A stretch of 64,000 nt of DNA from Brevipalpus yothersi (Eukaryota; Arthropoda; Arachnida; Trombidiformes; Tenuipalpidae), in assembly GCA_003956705.1 (NCBI GenBank), contig QZCP01000182.1, forward strand, positions 2,814 to 66,813, written 5' to 3'. The position numbers and the translations under genes were made by a program. Positions within the stretch are counted from its first letter, which is position 1; each line of letters begins with the position of its first letter. Shown piece after piece: positions 51,807 through 62,700 of the stretch. The notes under the pieces were generated by a model. That model ran no database searches. It saw nothing but the letters and a program-made list of their open reading frames with translations, and was not told the origin of the DNA.

Positions 51807-52082
51807 TTCTCTTTCTCTTTCCCCTTAACAGGAATTGGGATGGCTTCTGACTCTTCACAGGACAAGGTTGCTGTACTTACTTTTGCTCCCTTCCTCTCTC
51901 TCTCTCTTCTCTCTCTTCTCTCTTATGGGCTCTCTTCTTTCTCTCTTCCTCTCATTTCAAGTTGAGAATTTTCGGGTATCTGACGTTCTCAACTTTTTTT
52001 CTGGTGACTCTGAACTACCATCACTTTCACTCGAAGTTTGTGGGACCATTTGTGTGTGTTTTTTTTGTGTTCATTCGAAAAG
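50520..52082. other. OSGEP-CERS1 intergenic region
   Basis: About 1.56 kb with no gene recognised. The right part (51,770-51,960) is rich in CT runs and probably belongs to the promoter or leader of the ceramide synthase gene. Confidence 0.65.
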
Positions 52083-54182
52083 ATGTCTGTTCTACAAGGA
52101 GAACAATTATGGGAACCATCGCCAAGTTATACACAATTTTTAACGTTAAGTCGTAAATTTGTGAGTGATAATTTTGCCCAACTAATGTCCAACTATACGT
52201 TTCCACAAGATACGGTCAAAGATTTGAATCGATGTTTAACCAATCTTCATCGTAATGATTATGCATTGATGTTTGTGTTGACCATCTTCTGGGCTATCAC
52301 TCGACACATGTTAACTAACTCTTTTTTCAAAGTAAGTAATACCTTTCTCTCCATCACGTATCAGTGCTTAGTATTGTGTATGTATGAGTAACTGTTAAAC
52401 TGCTCGAATCACTTCACATTTCCTGGTTCAATGACCGGCCCGGAAGAACCCGCTTCGCCCAAGATTGGTCATCAAAATTTATTATTATAAAACTTTTTGA
52501 TGATCTGCTTTTTTCGCTTTCTTTTTATCTTTTCCTTCGAACTAAAAGAACTTCTCTCTCTCTCCATCAGCCGGTTGCTAAATATTACAAATTACCCAGA
52601 TTGGAGAGTGACAAATTGACTGAAAGTGCATGGAAATTCCTATTTTACCTGGGCACATGGTCTTTCACTGCTTATATTGTGCTCATCAAGCCAGGTTCTC
52701 ATTATTTTCATCAACCTACCGCAGTTTGGGAAGGTAAGTGTTTCATACAATACTTTTAGGCTCTTTTCCGAAATATTCACTGTTGCCAAAAGTCCCGGGA
52801 CAAGTACTAGGGGATCCCATTATCGTCAAATTTCCTCAAGACATGGGAAATTTTGGAACTTGAGTAGACCCTTGGATTCAAATTTTCTTGTGCTTATGAC
52901 ATGGAAAGCTTTCATTGTTTGAGAGAGTACTTGAAATCAAGTTAATAGCTGATTGACGACTATTACTTGTTGGACAGTGCCTAAAAATTGTAATTGTCAA
53001 TTGAAGCTCATTTTTCCCAACGAATTTCTTTGCTTACTTTTCAGGCTATTCCATGTCTCTTGAAGTACCCAAAGATGTGTACGCAATCTATATGATTGAA
53101 ATCAGCTTTTATTTGCATTCCTTGTACACTACGTTGTTTGTCGATCAATGGAGACGAGATTCCATTGTTTTGATGGGCCATCATGTCGTTACATCGTTAC
53201 TCCTTGTTTTCTCCCTATCAATTCGGTAAGTGTTTACTTGCATTTCTTTGGATAATCATGACTCGTTGTGATGTACACTAGCTTCGGGGAGAAATTCGTT
53301 GATTGCGAAATAATTAGAGGAAGACCATAAGCGAACTTGATGACTTCGACTGTTCACGACAAACTGAATGCTCGATGAAGCAAAAAGAGAAAAAGTCAGC
53401 CTATTGTGTGAACAAAATAGTGGGTTTTTGAAATTATTTGATTGAGACAATTTCGTCCTCAATCAATCGTAACGATGAAGTTCAATAGTATTATCTGTTT
53501 TATCGAGGTGATGATAATGATTCAAATTGCCAATAATCGTTAATTTCTTCCGCCCAATTCAGATGCCATCGATCTGGTTTAATCGCAATTTTTCTTCACG
53601 ATGCTTGTGACATCTTATTAGAAGGAACTAAGAGTTGTCTATACTTCAAGAAGCAAGATAATCGAAATGTTGATGTATTCGAAATCATTGCCAACATCGG
53701 ATTTTGTATGTTTGCTGTCACTTGGTTCATTACGCGATTGTATTGGTTTCCTTTGCGTAATGTTTTCATATCATCAATCTATGTTCATCAAAACGGAATT
53801 AATGTACCTTTCCTACTTTTCCTCAACTGTCTTCTCTACATTCTTCTCATCATGAATCTTTATTGGTTTTCGGTAAGTCGTAAGCTAACGCTAAGCCAAG
53901 GTAATCAACAACAATTAACTTCTAACTATTAATTTTCTCTCACAGTTCATTGTAAGATTGATGTACAAAGTTGTTACTGGGCAAGTTGAAGAGTTGGAAG
54001 ATAATCGGGAATATGACACCGATGTTGGAGGAGAAACCAAAAATGTTGATGAAGAGCATGTTAAGAAGCAACTTGATGAACAGTCAGAAACTGAAATTAA
54101 TGAATACGAAAAGGATCGAACTGCAACCGGCTATTTTCTCCGTCAGCGAAAGGATACAACATTCGAAGCTAGATCCCATTAA
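52083..54182 (+). CDS. CERS1: Ceramide synthase, CERS1 type
   Basis: ER membrane enzyme that N-acylates sphingoid bases with fatty acyl-CoA to give (dihydro)ceramide. Exons: 52083-52331, 52571-52733, 53045-53225, 53563-53872 and 53946-54182, in phase, 379 residues. The TLC (TRAM-LAG1-CLN8) domain spans about residues 90-310. It starts with ESAWKFLFYLGTWSFTAYI and includes the catalytic His183-His184 (GHHVVTS) and the paired aspartates Asp211 and Asp214 in LHDACD. The end of the domain, MNLYWFSFIV, and the tail KVVTGQVEELEDNREYDT match vertebrate CERS1 closely. As in CERS1, there is no homeobox-like domain before TLC; that sets it apart from CERS2-6 and the insect schlank type. The C-tail is acidic (EELEDNREYDTD), then basic. 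It converges on MIPEP, with 170 bp between stop codons. Confidence 0.93.
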
Positions 54183-54308
54183 GTCCATCACTGATCGCTG
54201 GTCCAATGTCTTTCATTGTGAAATTTTTAATCCAAAATCGCAATATTTCAACAATGCAATCAGAACTCAATGTGATATAAACTTATTATTAGTACATTAA
54301 TATAACTA

Positions 54309-54314
54309 TTTATT
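54309..54314 (-). terminator. Polyadenylation signal for MIPEP
   Basis: AATAAA on the minus strand, about 39 bp beyond the MIPEP stop codon, within the 170-bp gap shared with CERS1. Confidence 0.65.
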
Positions 54315-54352
54315 TCATTCCGATTTTGAAGTCTTATTTTATATGATGATCA

Positions 54353-56505
54353 TCACTTATCGCTAAGGAAACTTTCTGCTGTTAATGAATTTCTCTCAAT
54401 ATCTTCGACCAATGCGTCTGAAAAGAATTTTGGATCGATTGAATGACCTAAAATGTCTTCAACTATATCCGGAGATGGCTTTGATCCTCCAAGAGACAAC
54501 AACTTTCGAAGATAAATATCACCAGCTTCTCTACTCAGCGGATTCTTCGCGAAAACTTTATCCCATATTTGACTAGCTATTGCTCGAGAAAACAAGTAGG
54601 AGTAGTATTTGGAACCATAGCTATATAAATGCCCAAATCTCAATTGGAAAGATGTTCCTTTGACATATTCGAGCCCATAATACTTTTTAGATACATCTTC
54701 CAAGACTTGTGTGGTAAACAATTTACCCTGAAGAGGATCGACACCATGATAAGCTTGATCAAGACCGGCATAAAAAAGCTGCAGTTGAGTATCACTGGCG
54801 GTGAATAGTTTTTTAGACGCGATCCACGCTTCAGCGAGGTCTGATGGTATGGGATTTCCCGATGCATAGTGTTTGGCGAAAGAGGTGATTACGCCCTTGT
54901 CTAACAGAAAATATTCCATCAAAATTGATGGCACTTCGGCAAGATCTGTTGAGCATCTTGTTCCAGTCGTATGTTGATATGGTGTTCGAGCGAGCATAGA
55001 ATGAATTGCATGTCCCATTTCATGGAACAGATTATCAACTTGATGAGGAGATAGAAGGGAAGGAGATCCTGCCTGTGGTTTAGGTAAACTTAAAACAAGC
55101 ACGACAATCGGATTCTGATATGAACCATCATCAAGTTCACATCCTCCTTGTATCGTAAAATGACAGTCTTGGTGAGGCTTTTCATCCCTTTCAAAGAGAT
55201 CACAATAAATATGACCTAAAACTGAGTTTGATTCATCGATCACAGCAAGTTTGATAACATCTGGAGACCAAACTTCACCTTCATGAGTTTCCTCTACTTT
55301 GAAGTGGACTCCAAAAACTGATCTCAAAATTCCATTGAGACCGTCCATGCATGTACCGATTGAAAAGTAGGGAGCAGCTGAAGAAATGAAACTAGAAAAC
55401 TGATCACGACGAACAACAGCGGCATAATAGGGTTGATCCCACGGATAGAGAATTTTTGCTTCAGGGATGAAGCGTTGTTTAACACGCAATAATCTATCAT
55501 AATCTGCTTGAGCGTGTACCTTGAGAGAATCATTAATGTTGTCTAAAAATTTTGTAATACCCTCAACGCCTGCAAGCACACTACCACGAGCAGAACGATC
55601 ACTGTATGATGGAAATCCACAAAGTTTAGCTAAAACTTTACGTGCAGAAACCAATTGTCTGAGCAACTTTTCCCGATGTTCATCAGTCTTGTAATATAAT
55701 TTGAAGGCAATTTCTCGAAGTTTTTCATCTTCTGCTTCCGGACGCAGGCCATCTATTACAAGATTTTTGCCTTCTTGTTGGAAACTACCCCAAAACTGTT
55801 GGGGTACATCGTCTTTTGGTACCAAATTTCTTTCAATAGCTCGATGGTAAAAGAAGCCACCCATATGAGCTATATAATCATTAAGTTGCATCACTCTTTC
55901 TCGTTCTTTATCATTCAGATGAATACCACTCAATTCAAAGTCAAACAAAAACAGTTTAGCTACCAATTGGTCAACTTCGTTTGTGGGAAATATATCTCCT
56001 TTTTCGGAAACTTTCTTCAAAGCCAAATAAAGTTCACGATTTGTGTTCAATTTTTCAACCTCTCGCGAAACTGAAAGTGATGTTTCCTGAGCGGCAACAC
56101 GATAACTAGTAAGAAATGGATGAAAGAATCAGATGAATCAATTGAATCAAACACACACTTTCCAACTCACCGTTTATCAGGATGACCTATTCTGACAAAT
56201 TCTGCTAGATCAGCGACTTTACACAAATTATTCGACATACTATCAAAAATTTTAACCATTTTACGCTTCCTATCTTTATCCAAAGCTTCCTTTACCATCG
56301 ATTCAGTATGATTGATCACTGCATCTCGACAACCGATGAATCCTTGTGGTTCTCTCAGGAAAGGATTGCCAAATAATCCAGTAACTTTCTCTACCTCAGG
56401 CTTATCAGGATTAGGTGGACAGTAGGCTGGCATAGCCCGATTAAATACAGGAAACAAAGAAGTGGACACACGTCGAACAGGTGACCAATACCAAAGTGAT
56501 GCCAT
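54353..56505 (-). CDS. MIPEP: Mitochondrial intermediate peptidase (M3 family)
   Basis: A matrix zinc metallopeptidase that removes an octapeptide from imported precursors after MPP cleavage. Two minus-strand exons (56505-56171 and 56105-54353) join within an Arg codon to give 695 residues (human 713). The N-terminus has a basic, hydroxylated presequence (SPVRRVSTSLF), fitting a matrix target signal. The zinc site is His473-Glu-Met-Gly-His477 (FHEMGHAIHSM), with the third ligand Glu502 in TDLAEVPSILMEYF. Other M3 hallmarks are the TGTRC segment, the substrate-binding YQHTTGT loop and FGHLYSYGSKYYSYLFSRA near the C-terminus. All key residues are intact. It is convergent with CERS1 and head-to-head with the orphan gene at 57,429. 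Confidence 0.96.
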
Positions 56506-57428
56506 GGTAAAGGAAGGGAAAGATGGAGAATTGTCACGATGAGCGGTTAATTGATGAGAATATTGGTATTACACTCTTGATCTTAATCACTTAATCTAGT
56601 CTTGAACTCATGCTCTATCTCGCTAAACTGTTGATCACAATCAGAATCATGAGAAGATCATTGGCAAGAGAGCTCATCAAAACACAACCACGTGCTCCAC
56701 AAGTCGAGCTCACTTTCACCGGTTAACGTTGGCCAATGTATACATGATGCATGCTTCTGATCACTTTGTGTCCAATTTGTAAGCCCATATAAGATCACAA
56801 TCACTATTCATACATTGTTCATTCAACACATATAGCTAAATCCAATGTCCGTTTTTTCAGGTGTCTAAAAAACGAGTCAAAAACTTGAGGCTACACAGTA
56901 AAGCGTACTGTCAATAGTATTGACTCAAATTGAGTCACTCAATAGTATTGAGTCAATACTCTTTGCTATGGAGCAAATGGCTTCCTCCAATCAGGAGCGA
57001 GTCAGCTGATTTTTCCTTGAATTGGATAATCCGATTCGGATTCAATCAATCATCGATGATACATTGTAGAGGCGAAGGGTATCAAAAAAACCATCCTAGC
57101 TACTATCGATGGATCAAAACCATCGATGCCATCGATTTTCAAAGGGGTGCTCGATGACATCGTGCTCAGCGTCCACTGGGGAGGCTCAAGGCAGGAAGAA
57201 TGTCGAATCCTGGAGCATGCTTCAAACTTACAATCGCCTTTTCAAAAACATCGATTATCAAACCGTTCAACGATACATCCCTCCAAAAAGAGTCTTTGCA
57301 TCCCACGCTTCTGATCAATGGTGATCCATCACTTTATCTTCCACCCGTATCAGTTGATCGTCTGCTATCGTTTTTATTGTCTTTTTCGTCGTTTTCACTC
57401 AGTTTACTGACTTTATATTTTTCGAAAA
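56506..57428. promoter_or_regulatory. Divergent region between MIPEP and the orphan gene
   Basis: These 923 bp separate two start codons that point away from each other. They contain three AP-1-like sites within 35 bp (56,921-56,955) and five ATCGAT hexamers between 57,052 and 57,266. Short open frames at 57,109-57,460 have no recognisable content. Confidence 0.5.
56921..56955. promoter_or_regulatory. Cluster of three AP-1-like TGA(C/G)TCA sites
   Basis: TGACTCA at 56,921-56,927 and TGAGTCA at 56,931-56,937 and 56,949-56,955 match the consensus for Jun/Fos-type bZIP factors. They overlap two copies of the palindromic 13-mer TCAATAGTATTGA (56,911 and 56,939). Function is inferred from sequence only. 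Confidence 0.4.
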
Positions 57429-57914
57429 ATGTCCAATATTGCCGATGCCCCTCGAATTAACACCGTGGAATGTCCTAGAAAAATATGCCGCTGTATCAAT
57501 ATGGAAGTAATGCCAAAGTTACCATCAATCAACGTTCTCGAAGAGAGGTTGGATAACATTGAAAAAACTCCCAACCCTGATACTGAAAAAGTTATCACTG
57601 GAGTTGGTGAAATTTTAATGGATCTCACTGTTCGCTCTCATTCGGAATTGGAGAAAATCCGTCTGAAATTGTTGTCTTTTATTGCTGATATAGACAATAC
57701 CCATTGGGTTCCCATCAACTGGTGTGGTAAATTGGTGATGTGCTGGGATTCTCTTCTCTACGCCCCTACCATCAACAATGAGTACACTTGTAAAATCTGT
57801 GGTACTGTCATTCATGAAAAGGATGATATACGCAACCATATGTCGGAATTCCTCTGCAAGGTCACCTGGATCAATCCGAAAAACAATTGGACCTTTTTTG
57901 AAAATAATAACTAA
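57429..57914 (+). CDS. Orphan protein with a possible C2HC zinc knuckle
   Basis: An intronless open frame of 161 residues that I do not recognise. The middle is predicted helical (LPSINVLEERLDNIEKT, then SHSELEKIRLKLLSFIADID). The C-terminal part holds CKICGTVIHEKDDIRNHMSE followed by FLC. This is C-x2-C-x12-H-x5-C, which looks like a variant zinc finger of the U1/C2H2 type with cysteine as the last ligand. Further cysteines occur near the N-terminus (ECPRKICRC) and in NWCGKLVMCWDS. The composition is that of a normal globular protein and no simple repeat crosses the frame. AATAAA follows at 58,025. It converges on YIF1 (363 bp between stops). It could be a fast-evolving nuclear protein or an old retrocopy, since its neighbours all have introns. 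Confidence 0.6.
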   Translation: MSNIADAPRINTVECPRKICRCINMEVMPKLPSINVLEERLDNIEKTPNPDTEKVITGVGEILMDLTVRSHSELEKIRLKLLSFIADIDNTHWVPINWCGKLVMCWDSLLYAPTINNEYTCKICGTVIHEKDDIRNHMSEFLCKVTWINPKNNWTFFENNN

Positions 57915-58024
57915 GAAAATCAATGTCTGTCATACTGAAATATTAACCTGCTAGTATCAATTGCTAGACTTCTTGATTGACTGTTATGTTAATCGCTTGA
58001 AAAATTACCATTGATCACCTTAAT

Positions 58025-58030
58025 AATAAA
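58025..58030 (+). terminator. Polyadenylation signal for the orphan gene
   Basis: AATAAA 110 bp after the stop codon; a second copy lies at 58,266-58,271. Confidence 0.55.
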
Positions 58031-58277
58031 ATGAACCACGCATATTGGAATTCATCCCCTCGAATTACCTCATTTTTGTTAAACCTTTCACGAAAATCCG
58101 GAAATAGACTTCCCATATCTTTGAATTTTTCTCATCATCCCTGTAGACATTTTATCATATCAATTTCATCAAGAACCATTCAAATGAAAAGGACTGATTT
58201 TCATGGGAAAATCTTTTTCTCTTCAATAGAAATGCGTAGAATATATTCAAATTGTACAATATTATAATAAACAATGC

Positions 58278-59321
58278 TCAAACAAACTGGCGGGTTAAAT
58301 AATACATTGGAAGAGGCTGTGCAACGCAATAAAATATGAGTTTGAATATACTCTGTGAACCAGGGTGACTGCTGGTAGAACTTTCAACTGCTCTATGAAG
58401 AGTTCGAAGAAGAAATATGAAAAGACTAAAGCATCCATAGCCTAGAGCTAAATAATAGCCATAACGGCCAAAGAGCATTGCTGTTAACATTGCGGTGATC
58501 ATGGGCACATATTTGTAGCCACTCAAAGCGACAACATTGAGCAGCCCAATGGCTTTGGCTATATTGAGTGTATACAGAACTATCATTGTGATGAGAACTT
58601 CAAGAACCAACCACACCAAGGCTGAGCTGGCTTGAATGCCCAATTTTTCGGGTGAGAATTGTCCACTAACTCCAAGTAGATAGCCGGATACCAATAGATA
58701 TGTAACGAAAGCCATCATTGGAATATATAAATCAGGAGCATTCAAATCTTCACGAGGTGGTACTGATTGATCATCTCGATATTTTCGTGACCAATCCTAC
58801 AATCGAATTGACAAGTGAGCCATAAGAAATTTTTCAAATTGAATTCACATACAATCAACTTACCTTATGAGAAAATGGGAAAAACAGGAGAAGCAATTTT
58901 TTAAGAACATAAGGAGTGTCAACAGCGAAATAGTGTTTAAGCTGGAAAGAGAAAAAAAAAGTCAGTGACGAAGTACATGATTACCGGCAAAATGCTCAGT
59001 AACTTTCCAACTGAACGTTTACCGAATCGAAAACCTCAATATAATGTAAATGAACCCCCTAATACTCACATTACTACCAACCCAAGATTTACCCTTGGTG
59101 ACAATATTATCCGAATATTGTGCCACTTGATCTTGAAATATTTGAGCCATCTGATTGCCAATCTGTTGATTCATGAATGGTGATGCATAATAATCCATTG
59201 GATAACCAGTTGGTGTCACATAATTTGCCTGTCCACCTCCACCCATCATCTGTGGCTGTGGTGGTATTGGTGGCTGTTGAGCATATCCTCCCTGATTATT
59301 TGGGTACTGATCCCGATGCAT
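58278..59321 (-). CDS. YIF1: YIF1, Yip1-interacting membrane protein of ER-Golgi traffic
   Basis: YIF1 pairs with YIPF5/Yip1 on ER-exit and early Golgi membranes and supports vesicle transport and Golgi structure. Minus-strand exons 59321-59070, 58941-58864 and 58796-58278 join in phase 0 for 282 residues. The cytosolic N-terminus is rich in Gly, Pro and Gln (PPIPPQPQMMGGGG). A conserved core follows: LKHYFAVDTPYVLKKL, then PPREDLNAPDLYIPMMAF, which leads into about five C-terminal membrane segments (such as SALVWLVLEVLITMIVLY and YKYVPMITAML). The ATG at 59321 was chosen because the protein then starts MHRDQYP, close to the family length. It is head-to-head with CDC27. Confidence 0.95.
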
Positions 59322-59779
59322 GATGATAATTGATGTCCACACAACTATCAACTAATCACAATCAAACTGTGTACCAAAACAATTAACATCCATAAAAAAA
59401 TACACTTTATTTTCTTACCAAACACGTCAGAAAAAACTGAACACTTTTCATTGGTAACTGTAACAGATCACAGATGTCACTACTGGTGGAAAACAGCTTT
59501 CCAACGGCTTTTCTTTACGTTTTGATGTAAAAATTTGAAAAAAATGAAGACACTTGGGAGCGCTGATTGTCATTGCTCTTGTCAAAGTGAAGAGTTTACA
59601 AAAGGCTTTTGCAGGCTTGATGTTAATTGATCTTCTTTTAAATCAGCTCTTATCTTTTTTTTTCTCTCAACTTTGATTATATCTATATTATAAATTATAT
59701 TTAATTAATTGTGTGTGTGTTTGTGTGTGTCTGTGTATAATTGATCGAAGCCTTTTGGTGTCCCACAAACGGCTCAAGT
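59322..59779. promoter_or_regulatory. Divergent YIF1/CDC27 promoter region
   Basis: Only 458 bp separate the two start codons, so the genes probably share a bidirectional promoter. A (TG)n-rich tract lies at about 59,711-59,737 in the presumed CDC27 leader. Confidence 0.6.
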
Positions 59780-62700
59780 ATGATTATCCAGGAGCCTGTG
59801 CAGGTAAGTCATGGTTAAGACAATATATTTTGCACTGTTTTACACCAAGTCTGTGTTTATGTGTACTCATTTGGGTGTATCACCTTCATATTTGGCCACT
59901 ATATGATCATATGATGATCATATCTTATGATGCACATTATTTTCTCCTTCCCTAACCTTAATCAATCTTGATTTATATTTTCTCATTTTGTAGGCTACTA
60001 TCTGGTTCACTCTTAATCACTATTCGTATAAAGATGCGATATTTTTAGCAGAAAGACTGAATGCAGAAGGTTAGTGATACCATACATACACACACACATA
60101 CATGTATATGTATTCGCCTATTTGTGTATGTGTTATGCTCTGTTTTATGCGTACACTTTCCAAATATCATCAAGTTTACTTTGGTGCATTATAATCAATT
60201 TTTATGGAGAAAGCATATTTACATTTTGATGATGGTCACACGATATTGACGTGTGTTTGTGTGTTCTTCAACTCATCTCTAATTGATATTGTTTTCTCTT
60301 CTATTGCATTTACAGTCGCCTCTGAGGAATCTCTTTACTTGTTGGCTACATGCTACTATAGAGCTGGAAAAAATGTCGCTGCATATTCTCTACTTTCCAA
60401 TAAAAGCTTCAAATCGTCCGAATGTCGTCTACTGCTTGCCCGTTGTTGCTGCGATCTCAAGAAATACAATGAAGCGGAGGAGGCAATACTGGGCAAATTC
60501 AGCTGCATGGATAATCACAACAGCCGCTCTCCTGATCAAGGTATTTATATTTTCAATCTTTTATCTTCTCAATTTTCAAAAACACAAATTGAATTTTAAG
60601 CAAGATAATCTAATGAAAAGTAGTCTCAAAGCAAATGAAGCAGACCATTCTCTCCAAAATAGTTCAACAGATCGAAAATTTTTCAGCTTTCCAGTATTAT
60701 CAATCATTATGATTTGAAGTTCCGGAACCATTTGATAATGGGAGTCAGGGACATCGTCTTCAACCTTGACTGAACTATCATGTACTGTTTTTCAAGCACT
60801 CTCTTTTTTATTAGCTTGTTGAAAATAATGATCGACTGTTAGCTGCATATGTGAAAGGAAAATTTGGACTAATTCGAGGACGAAAAAATGTGGAGAGAGA
60901 GACATAATCATATCTTTATCATTTCAGGCCTTTCAAATGATGATCTTTTACAAGAATTTGGTAGAAGTGCTGCGTTTGCTGCTCAAATGTTGGCTCTTAT
61001 CTGCAATAAGACAGAAAGATATGACAAAGCAATTGATTACTACCAGAAAAGTTTGAAATTCAATCCCTTTTTATGGTCATCATTCGAAAGTCTTATTCAG
61101 CTGGGTGCAAAGCTTGACCCCTCACGTATATTTAATATCAACAATGTTGACTTCTCTCTATGTCATGGTAATAATCCACTGGTCACCCTGTGGAACAATA
61201 ACATTAAAAGTGGCGGTGGTGGTGTAGGAATTGGAGGTTACGACTGCTCAAATAATTCTATCGGTGTACATGGTGCTCAAGATGGTGTTAATGTGAGTGT
61301 TGATGACACTAGTGTCCATTTTAGTGTCAGTGATTCAACCAAACATACTACCAATGTTGTCTCGTCTGGTGTGACAAGTGCTAAAGAGCTTACTCAACCG
61401 ATTGAGATTCACTCGCCATTTGCCTTAATTAAACCCACTGGTGATGCTGGTACTATTGATGTGATCACACCACAGAGCAATTCATGGGTTACCACATGCC
61501 TCGCTCCTCAGAAAGCTCAACCTTTAACGAAGGTAACTCGTGGAGGTGCTGCACGAAATATTGAAGGAAAATTGACTGCAGCCACTAAGCGAGCTACTGT
61601 GTCCGAAACTAGACTGAGCTTTGGTGTATTCCCCTTGAACGACCCTTCACCACTGAGTACCCTCAATTCAACTGTGAATACCCCACAAACAGGCATTAGT
61701 GATACATTGATGAGTAGCACTCCAGTCGATATTGTCAACAGTGGTGCGAACAATTTGTCTAATGTTCGCTCTAGTGGAAATCAGTCAATGATACCTCCCA
61801 ACGCGAGTATAACTCATGCACCAGCTAAAAAGCCTCAAACTCGTCGTAGTCATGCAATCCATGAGTCAACCAATCGGTCCAATAAGCCCAATATTTTCTG
61901 TCAATCAAGCAACAATAATACTCAAACACCGAATGATGTGGGAGGCTTCCAAGCACCACCTTCAGCGATGACCAATCAGAGCTCTACCGGAGTTGGGCTA
62001 CGTCGATCATCCAGAATTTTCAATAGCTCATCATCTGTGAAAGAGAATAGTAAAACAACAAGGAATGCAAATCAAGAGAACAATAATAATAAGCGAACAA
62101 GTAGTACCACTCGAGCACCTACCAAGAAAACACGGCGAACGTATTCAGCCACCAATTTGACTTCATCTCCCAATATCCCAGCGAAAGAACGTGACCGTGA
62201 ACTGAACCAAATGAATAAGTGTGATCCTCTTAAACCCTTCCAGTCCCGACAGCAAGATGTCTCCCTTGTAACTAGTGATGATGTAAAACAAACAGGCCTC
62301 AAATGGCAGCGTGCATCAGCTGAAGGCTTGCTCCAATTGCTAGTGAAACTAGCGAACGCCTCATTTTGTCTCGGTCAATTCCATTGTCATAAAGCGATCA
62401 AAATTCTGACCAACCTCTCTGTAAAGCAGCTCAACACGGGCTGGGTTTTAAGCGCTATCGGAAGAGCCTACTTTGAGATGGCAAAATACGAAGAAGCTGT
62501 CAAATATTTTGAAGAAGCTCACAAAGTAGAGCCACATCGCCTCCAAGGTACAGAGTATTATTCAACTGCCCTGTGGCATTTACAGAGAGATATTAAGCTA
62601 TCCTTATTAGCACAAAAACTTATCGAATTCGACAAGAATGCACCACAAACATGGTGTGTAGCCGGTAATTGTTTCAGTCTTCAGAAGGAACATGAAACCG

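Noticed and set aside
60888..60927. Extending the large CDC27 exon upstream to an in-frame ATG at 60,888
   Set aside because: The family alignment and splice phase put the acceptor at 60,927; the upstream codons are intronic.
61517..62302. Minus-strand open frames across the CDC27 large exon
   Set aside because: They are antisense shadows of a conserved coding exon and have no content of their own.
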